Shown here piece after piece: positions 6,692 through 10,253 of a stretch of DNA of 10,253 nt (positions are counted from its first letter, which is position 1; each line of letters starts with the position of its first letter). The notes beneath the pieces are model-generated. The model was not told the origin of the DNA. It did not search any database and worked only from the letters and a program-made list of their open reading frames with translations. The stretch lies in assembly GCA_023420245.1 (NCBI GenBank), contig JAEZWL010000102.1:1-10253 (forward strand), written 5' to 3'. The position numbers were made by a program, and so were the translations under genes. Origin of the DNA: Bacillota bacterium. Its GTDB lineage: Bacteria; Bacillota; Clostridia; Oscillospirales; Acutalibacteraceae.

Positions 6692-7366
6692 TCACCTCAT
6701 ACTGTTCGCAACAATTTCTTCGATTTCCTTCGGATTTTCCAAAATATAATTTGCATGATTCTCCTCCAGCTCGCGTCTGGTGCGAAATCCCCATAAAACT
6801 CCGGCGGTATCCATTCCCGCAGCGGCACCGGTTTTCATATCCGTGTTTGTATCGCCGATATAAAGGCACTCGCCCGGCGCAACCTTCAGCTCCTTCGCAA
6901 TCTGAAGCGCACCCTCGGGAGAAGGCTTGCGCGCCACATCCGGTCTCTGACCGTAGCACGCTTCGAAGGTTCCTGGGCGAAACAATGCCGAAACGATTGC
7001 AGAGGTACAATTATGGGGCTTGTTGGACAAAACCGCCAGCTTGACGCCCTTCTGCCTCAAAGCCGCAACCGTATCCGCCATTCCGTCATAATTTATCACC
7101 ATATTGGTTGGGTCGCTTTCATATAACCGGTCATAGGTTGCCCGAAGATTCATCACTTCATCCTCGGTATACTGTCCTTCTCCACGTACCGTATTCAGCA
7201 TCCGGCGCATCAGCAGGTCGGCTCCGTTGCCTACCAAGTATCGATACTCCTGTGCCTCAATCTCTTTATAACCGCACTTTTTCAGCGCGCTGTTCGCAAA
7301 ATAGGCGATGGAATTCAACGTATCCACCAAAGTTCCGTCCAAATCAAAAATGCAGGCCTTGTACAA
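6692..7366 (-). CDS. HAD-superfamily phosphatase, phosphoglycolate phosphatase-like (TTG start)
   Basis: With the chosen start this is a 224-residue cytoplasmic hydrolase of the Gph/PGP-like HAD group. Motif I is FDLDGT with nucleophile Asp8 and acid/base Asp10, motif II is the Ser in LAVLSNKP (about 114), motif III is the Lys in ARKPSP (about 147), and motif IV is IGDTNTDM with Asp172 and Asp176. A helical cap lies between motifs I and II. The substrate is not readable; many relatives hydrolyse phosphoglycolate or sugar phosphates. TTG 7366 is preferred because AAGGTGA lies just upstream and relatives begin about three residues before the FDLDGT strand. The upstream in-frame ATG at 7390 has no Shine-Dalgarno and falls almost at the predicted transcription start. 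It is the first gene of a three-gene operon with two transporters. Confidence 0.88.
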   Translation of the reverse strand: MYKACIFDLDGTLVDTLNSIAYFANSALKKCGYKEIEAQEYRYLVGNGADLLMRRMLNTVRGEGQYTEDEVMNLRATYDRLYESDPTNMVINYDGMADTVAALRQKGVKLAVLSNKPHNCTSAIVSALFRPGTFEACYGQRPDVARKPSPEGALQIAKELKVAPGECLYIGDTNTDMKTGAAAGMDTAGVLWGFRTRRELEENHANYILENPKEIEEIVANSMR

Positions 7367-7370
7367 ATTA

Positions 7371-7377
7371 TCACCTT
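7371..7377 (-). promoter_or_regulatory. Shine-Dalgarno site for the TTG start of the HAD gene
   Basis: AAGGTGA on the minus strand ends 4 bases before TTG 7366, an arrangement matching the 3' part of the consensus AGGAGGTGA. A second AGAGG lies a little further upstream. No comparable site precedes ATG 7390. Confidence 0.65.
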
Positions 7378-7398
7378 GTCCTCTGAGCATATATATTG

Positions 7399-7427
7399 AT
7401 CATACTCATTTCCATCTTGTTTTGCAA
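7399..7427 (-). promoter_or_regulatory. SigA-type promoter of the HAD-exporter-symporter operon
   Basis: TTGCAA (7422-7427) and TATGAT (7399-7404) are separated by 17 bases. The -10 matches the consensus at five of six positions and the -35 at four. The expected transcription start is near 7392, only a base or two before ATG 7390 and about 25 bases before TTG 7366. Confidence 0.6.
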
Positions 7428-7496
7428 GCTTTTTCCCGCACTTCTCTGTCCGGATTCTCACAAACCTCCATCAAAATCATTAAAGCAGCTCATCAT

Positions 7497-7572
7497 ACCT
7501 CTCTCCCCCGCACAGAAAGCAAGCAAAATTTGAAAGCGAAATTGTGCGGGAGGGGAGCAAGACGAGAGAGGT
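7497..7572. repeat. Two-tier palindromic element of unknown nature
   Basis: An outer 9-bp stem (7497-7505 ACCTCTCTC with 7564-7572) encloses an inner 8-bp stem (7507-7514 CCCGCACA with 7543-7550). The inner loop is 28 bases, and an asymmetric bulge of about 13 bases (7551-7563) lies on one side. The outer right arm can alternatively pair AGAGG with CCTCT at 7578-7582. Between here and the bactofilin terminator (7573-7638) no gene was seen; a short TCCG/CGGA hairpin lies at about 7615-7630. The element could be a dispersed REP/MITE-like repeat or a structured RNA. No known riboswitch consensus was recognised. Confidence 0.45.
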
Positions 7573-7639
7573 GCAATCCTCTGGCAAACTGCAACGCTAA
7601 AAGGTTTTTAAACATCCGACATAGCCGGAGGCGCATAAC

Positions 7640-7671
7640 AAAAAGCTCCACAACCGTTAGCGATTGTGGAG
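7640..7671 (-). terminator. Rho-independent terminator of the bactofilin gene
   Basis: On the minus strand CTCCACAA pairs with TTGTGGAG (7664-7671 with 7646-7653) around a 10-base loop and is followed by C then TTTTT. It begins about 20 bases after the bactofilin stop codon. On the plus strand no T run follows, so it works only leftward. Confidence 0.85.
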
Positions 7672-7691
7672 TCATAAATCGAATCGATATT

Positions 7692-8561
7692 TTATTTATC
7701 CTTATTGATGGAAGAAATCGGGCTCTGCGTTTTAGAAGCCCAGCCGCCGGAAACCTCATCATCCGCAATTTTAATGTCCGCAATCTGCCCGTTTATGATT
7801 TGAATAGAACCCTGAAGCTTTGCGCCCTCGCTGATAGAAGCAACCGCAGCGGTCACATTGCCGAGAACAAGCGCGTTGCTCTGGCAGGTGATCATATTCC
7901 TGATTTGTGCGTTGCCCTTCAGTTTCCCGTCAATTGAAAGGTTTTCGGATACAATATCGCCGACAAGAACAGATTCATTGTCGATGGAAAGCGTACCTGC
8001 GGCACTGATATTTCCCTGAACGTTGCACGCGGACAGTTCGATATTGGCACCCTTAATGTCTCCAACAACCTTGCCGCACACAGTAACGTTGCCTTTGGTA
8101 AAAATATTCCCCTTCATGTTGCCGAGAACTTCAATGTCGCTGTCAGAATGGAGCTCGCCTACAATAGATGTACCTTTGGAAATTGTGGTCGTTCCGCCCT
8201 CAAAATTCGTGGTAATCGCCGAAAAAATATTGGTCGTGTTATCTATTGCCGTATCTGTCGTCATAGCTGACTCACCCTTTCTGCCCGTACTGTAAGGGGC
8301 AAACAAATTCTCCTTGTCACTTTTCGCCTCATCGTTCACAGGCTTAAACTTTAAAAGATTTGCCTTCATCATATTGCTAAAATCCGCTTTATCCACCGTT
8401 GGGGCGGTATCAGTTCCCGCACTGTGCTGCAAATCCTCCGCATGGGAAATCCCGGGCTGCAATTTCGATTCTTCTTCGGCGGCTTCTTCCTCAACTGGAC
8501 CATCCCATATTCTCTTTAACGCCTTTTTCATTTTGTCGCCTGTGCTCTCGTTTACACCCAT
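7692..8561 (-). CDS. Bactofilin-family polymer-forming cytoskeletal protein
   Basis: The 289-residue product has a long N-terminal tail and a C-terminal bactofilin domain. Residues 1-115 are acidic, polar and probably disordered, apart from a short basic/aromatic helix near 10-20 (DKMKKALKRIWDGP). From about residue 125 to 258 the sequence shows the repeating short strands and turns of a right-handed beta helix, with Gly and Asn at turns (for example SIVGELHSDSDIEVLGNMKG and GNISAAGTLSID). Bactofilins assemble into filaments that scaffold envelope or morphogenetic proteins; the partner here is unknown. ATG 8561 has GGAGG 8 bases upstream. A second possible start exists at Met100. The gene is monocistronic, with its own promoter and terminator. 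Confidence 0.88.
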   Translation of the reverse strand: MGVNESTGDKMKKALKRIWDGPVEEEAAEEESKLQPGISHAEDLQHSAGTDTAPTVDKADFSNMMKANLLKFKPVNDEAKSDKENLFAPYSTGRKGESAMTTDTAIDNTTNIFSAITTNFEGGTTTISKGTSIVGELHSDSDIEVLGNMKGNIFTKGNVTVCGKVVGDIKGANIELSACNVQGNISAAGTLSIDNESVLVGDIVSENLSIDGKLKGNAQIRNMITCQSNALVLGNVTAAVASISEGAKLQGSIQIINGQIADIKIADDEVSGGWASKTQSPISSINKDK

Positions 8562-8647
8562 TCAAAATACCTCCATGCTGCCAGTAATATCTTACACGCG
8601 CTGTTTACAAACGCAAATTAATATAACCTAACAAAGCGGTAACACCC

Positions 8648-8662
8648 TAAGGGAAACCCTTA
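8648..8662. repeat. Operator-like palindrome at the predicted bactofilin transcription start
   Basis: TAAGGG-AAA-CCCTTA is a perfect 6-bp inverted repeat with a 3-base centre. It lies immediately downstream of the predicted -10 element, covering roughly +2 to +16 of the transcript, where a bound repressor would block transcription. It could also form a small RNA hairpin. Confidence 0.4.
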
Positions 8663-8670
8663 CTTAAACT

Positions 8671-8699
8671 AGTTTACAACATTCGACACAATTTATCAA
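8671..8699 (-). promoter_or_regulatory. Candidate promoter of the bactofilin gene
   Basis: TTGATA (8694-8699) and TAAACT (8671-8676) are spaced by 17 bases on the minus strand, matching the SigA consensus at five and four positions. The leader would be about 100 bases. The gap 8562-8873 otherwise holds only the palindrome at 8648-8662 and the terminator at 8795-8825; no gene was seen in it. Confidence 0.5.
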
Positions 8700-8794
8700 T
8701 ATTTATCTTGCAAAATTGTAAAAATATTACGGATTGCCGGTTCGATAAAACGATGAACCACCTTTCTTCCCACTGTTTTTTCGTTTCTTTCCAA

Positions 8795-8825
8795 TAAAAA
8801 AGAGCCGGAAATAAATTCCGACCCT
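8795..8825 (-). terminator. Rho-independent terminator of the USP-like gene
   Basis: On the minus strand AGGGTCGGAA pairs with TTCCGGCTCT through a 10-bp stem including two wobble pairs, with a 5-base loop, then a run of six T. It lies about 50 bases after the stop codon at 8874. Confidence 0.75.
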
Positions 8826-8873
8826 TCTCAGTATTTTGATCAATGTCACGCGGCTGCGAAATTCTATCTACTT

Positions 8874-9317
8874 TTACACATTTCGCTGCAAATACAGCTT
8901 TGCAGGCCTTCTGTCTAAATTGGAAGGATAAATATTGTATATAATCCCATCCCTTGCCACCATGGAAATCGGTACCTTCGGCAAAAGATTATGTATCGTC
9001 TCGATGAAACCGTTCGCAGGAGCTTCTGCCATTCCTGTAACAATATGGGTCGCGCCTGTTTGTTTTACAAATCCAACCGCCACCAATGCCGCCTCATCGT
9101 TAAAATATACTGTCATTTCCGCTTTTGCGTCCCTCGCTGTCTGCCGCAGATATTCCAATTCCTCACAGTTCGTTTCATATCCCGCGGACGCCGGCTGCAC
9201 ACACAAAACCTGCAACGAAGCACCGCGCTCATCGGCTGTTTTTCTACCGGCACGGATTAACCTGTCGCAATCGCGCTGACCGGTTACACAAACCAGGACT
9301 GCTGATTTTCCATTCAC
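8874..9317 (-). CDS. Small USP-like protein resembling the KdpD universal-stress domain (GTG start)
   Basis: The 147-residue soluble protein has the alpha/beta pattern of a universal stress protein domain. The opening SAVLVCVTGQRDCDRLIRAGRKTADERGASLQVLCV resembles the USP domain inside KdpD sensor kinases (start of a Rossmann-like strand, then RLIR-x-G-x-x-x-A). THIVTGMAEAP at 90-100 forms the last core strand. The ATP-binding pattern G-2X-G-9X-G(S/T) of ATP-binding UspA proteins is not seen. No kinase or Kdp gene is adjacent, so this is a stand-alone domain with unknown role. Start: GTG 9317 has GGGAGG 7 bases upstream, while ATG 9313 is out of frame. Family placement is from pattern recognition only. 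Confidence 0.68.
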   Translation of the reverse strand: MNGKSAVLVCVTGQRDCDRLIRAGRKTADERGASLQVLCVQPASAGYETNCEELEYLRQTARDAKAEMTVYFNDEAALVAVGFVKQTGATHIVTGMAEAPANGFIETIHNLLPKVPISMVARDGIIYNIYPSNLDRRPAKLYLQRNV

Positions 9318-9324
9318 TTCTCTA

Positions 9325-9330
9325 CCTCCC
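9325..9330 (-). promoter_or_regulatory. Shine-Dalgarno site for the GTG start of the USP-like gene
   Basis: GGGAGG on the minus strand is 7 bases from GTG 9317. It supports the GTG over any downstream in-frame codon. A consensus TATAAT occurs at 9353-9358, but no matching -35 element was found at a proper distance. Confidence 0.75.
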
Positions 9331-9402
9331 TTTTAATCATGATTACAATTATATTATAAATGTTTTCGCACCACATTATGGTAACAGAAATTGTATAAAT
9401 CA

Positions 9403-9437
9403 TTAACAAAGTGTTAAAAAATTATTCGAATAATTTT
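9403..9437. repeat. Two abutting perfect palindromes upstream of the USP-like gene
   Basis: TTAACA-AAG-TGTTAA at 9403-9417 is a perfect inverted repeat with a 3-base centre. It directly abuts a 20-bp perfect palindrome at 9418-9437 centred on TTCGAA. Both lie 85 to 120 bases upstream of GTG 9317 in an A/T-rich gap. They look like operator sites for one or two regulators of the USP-like gene. The sequence 9391-9410 also loosely resembles a Rex site, but the spacing between half sites is off by one base. Confidence 0.5.
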
Positions 9438-9504
9438 GTAATATTTGCATAATTTTTTATATTATAGCACGTTATTTGCTTAAATACAAGGGTAACGGGA
9501 AAAG

Positions 9505-9542
9505 TAAAAACGAAAAACCGCAGGACGAACTTGCCCTGCGGT
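9505..9542 (-). terminator. Strong Rho-independent terminator of the M23-protein gene
   Basis: ACCGCAGG and CCTGCGGT form an 8-bp perfect stem around a 10-base loop on the minus strand, followed by TTTT, CG and TTTTT. It lies about 35 bases after the stop codon at 9578. Confidence 0.9.
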
Positions 9543-9549
9543 TGGTTTT

Positions 9550-9573
9550 GCCCCTAAGCGTTTTTGCGGGGGC
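9550..9573 (-). other. Extra hairpin between the M23 stop codon and its terminator
   Basis: GCCCC and GGGGC arms close a loop that holds a further short GC/GC pairing. It lies 4 bases after the stop codon and is not followed by T residues. It may act with the terminator next to it or protect the 3' end of the message. Confidence 0.4.
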
Positions 9574-9577
9574 GAGT

Positions 9578-10253
9578 TTATTTGATTACGGATAGAGGAT
9601 CGATATATTTTCCGTTTTTCTTCATTGCGAGATGCAGGTGAGGAGCATCCGCACATTCAAACGGGGTTGTGCCGACCGTACCAATCTCCTGACCCTTCTT
9701 AACCTTATCCCCTTTTTTTGCGCTCATCTTATCCAGTCCGCAGTAATACGCTTCAATATCCCCGTGGGTAATCACAATTGTGTTACCGGATAACTCATCC
9801 GTATAAACCTGTTTCACGGTTCCGTCCGCTGCGGATTTTACCGCTTCATCCAGCTTTGCGCTGAGATCCACACCGGTGTGGACACGCCAGTCCTTCAATG
9901 TGCTTGAATAAATCGGAGTTTGACCGCTGTATTTCTGGATAACGTTATTACTTACGGGACACGCAAAGGTAAGCACCGGAGCTACTGTTTTTTTTGCCGG
10001 TTCCTTTACGGCCGGTTGCTTGGGGGCTGTGGAAAATACCGTGCTAGACGGCGCCGGTTCTGAAGATACGACGGCAGCAGATTCCGGTTTGCTGTTATAT
10101 ACTATGATGCCGCTTACTGCTTCGTTCGTCGGTTTCGCTACTGCGCTGCTTGCTGTTTTTTCCTCGGGCGCGTTGTAATTCACTACGCTGTCATAGGTAG
10201 TCCACGCGGCAACACCGATTGCAATTAAGCACACACCGAGCGCAATATAAAAT
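9578..10253 (-). CDS. SpoIIQ-like M23/LytM-domain protein, N-terminus cut by window edge
   Basis: The frame is open to the right edge, so about 225 residues are visible and the true start lies outside. The GTG at 10234 is internal, because the codons above it (FYIALG) continue the same transmembrane helix. The visible order is one N-terminal helix to about residue 18, a Ser/Ala/Pro-rich linker, then an M23 domain. That domain carries YSSTLKDWRVHTGVDLSA and APHLHLAM, so the zinc/catalytic HxxxD and HxH motifs look complete. The phrase YSSTLKDW before the histidine is typical of SpoIIQ, the forespore-side membrane protein that engages SpoIIIAH across the engulfment space in spore formers. A general murein endopeptidase is the alternative. 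A strong terminator follows, so no gene is co-transcribed downstream. Confidence 0.82.
   Translation of the reverse strand, partial: FYIALGVCLIAIGVAAWTTYDSVVNYNAPEEKTASSAVAKPTNEAVSGIIVYNSKPESAAVVSSEPAPSSTVFSTAPKQPAVKEPAKKTVAPVLTFACPVSNNVIQKYSGQTPIYSSTLKDWRVHTGVDLSAKLDEAVKSAADGTVKQVYTDELSGNTIVITHGDIEAYYCGLDKMSAKKGDKVKKGQEIGTVGTTPFECADAPHLHLAMKKNGKYIDPLSVIK

Noticed and set aside
7406..7471. A 21-codon minus-strand frame starting at ATG 7471
   Set aside because: No ribosome binding site, it overlaps the predicted HAD promoter, and its composition gives no sign of selection.
7573..7638. Resemblance of GGCAAACTGCAACGC to part of the c-di-GMP-I riboswitch core
   Set aside because: The remaining conserved bases and the two-helix architecture are missing, and no gene follows downstream in the right sense.
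7308..7937. A 209-codon plus-strand open frame across the gap and the bactofilin 3' end
   Set aside because: It overlaps HAD and bactofilin coding regions antisense, has no ribosome binding site and a residue make-up typical of a shadow frame.
9403..9437. Palindromes as a Rho-independent terminator
   Set aside because: The 20-bp palindrome has no loop and is entirely A/T apart from one CG; the M23 gene already has a strong terminator at 9505-9542.

Overview
This window comes from a low-to-mid GC Firmicute, most likely a spore-forming member of the Clostridia (Oscillospiraceae-like). The evidence is strong Shine-Dalgarno sequences in front of almost every gene, A/T-rich promoters of the SigA type, short intergenic gaps with Rho-independent terminators, a clostridial-type putative amidase, a bactofilin, and a SpoIIQ-like LytM/M23 protein at the right edge. 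This assignment is inference; no rRNA or marker gene is present. All supported genes lie on the minus strand except one, the amidase at 1074-1565. No tRNA, rRNA, CRISPR array, insertion sequence or phage gene was seen.

Layout, left to right. (1) 1-404: the N-terminal part of a TspO/MBR-like membrane protein, cut by the window edge. (2) 575-934: a YccF-family membrane protein, divergent from (3) 1074-1565: a putative cysteine amidase with no signal peptide. (4) 1724-4599: a complete three-gene ABC importer operon transcribed leftward as lipoprotein, permease, ATPase. It has a recognisable promoter, an intercistronic hairpin and an ATGA overlap, and it belongs to the PF04392/BPD_transp_2 group that includes aromatic amino acid importers. 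(5) 4851-7366: a tightly packed operon of a HAD phosphatase, an aromatic-acid-exporter-like membrane protein and a bile acid:sodium symporter-family transporter. Its first gene very probably starts at a TTG codon. (6) 7391-7691: about 300 bases with no gene, holding a promoter, an unexplained palindromic element and the bactofilin terminator. (7) 7692-8561: a bactofilin. (8) 8874-9317: a small stand-alone USP-like (KdpD-type) protein starting at GTG, with two abutting perfect palindromes upstream. (9) 9578-10253: a SpoIIQ-like M23 protein whose N-terminus lies beyond the window.

The genes form several independent transcription units rather than one system. The two multi-gene units are a nutrient importer (lipoprotein captures ligand, permease plus ATPase move it inward) and a phosphatase/two-transporter unit whose shared substrate, if any, is unknown. 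The bactofilin and the M23 protein point to cell-envelope or sporulation functions. I found no clear new defence, mobile or toxin system. The best leads are non-coding: the palindromic element near 7497-7640, the double palindrome at 9403-9437, and a possible internal start in the bactofilin gene.
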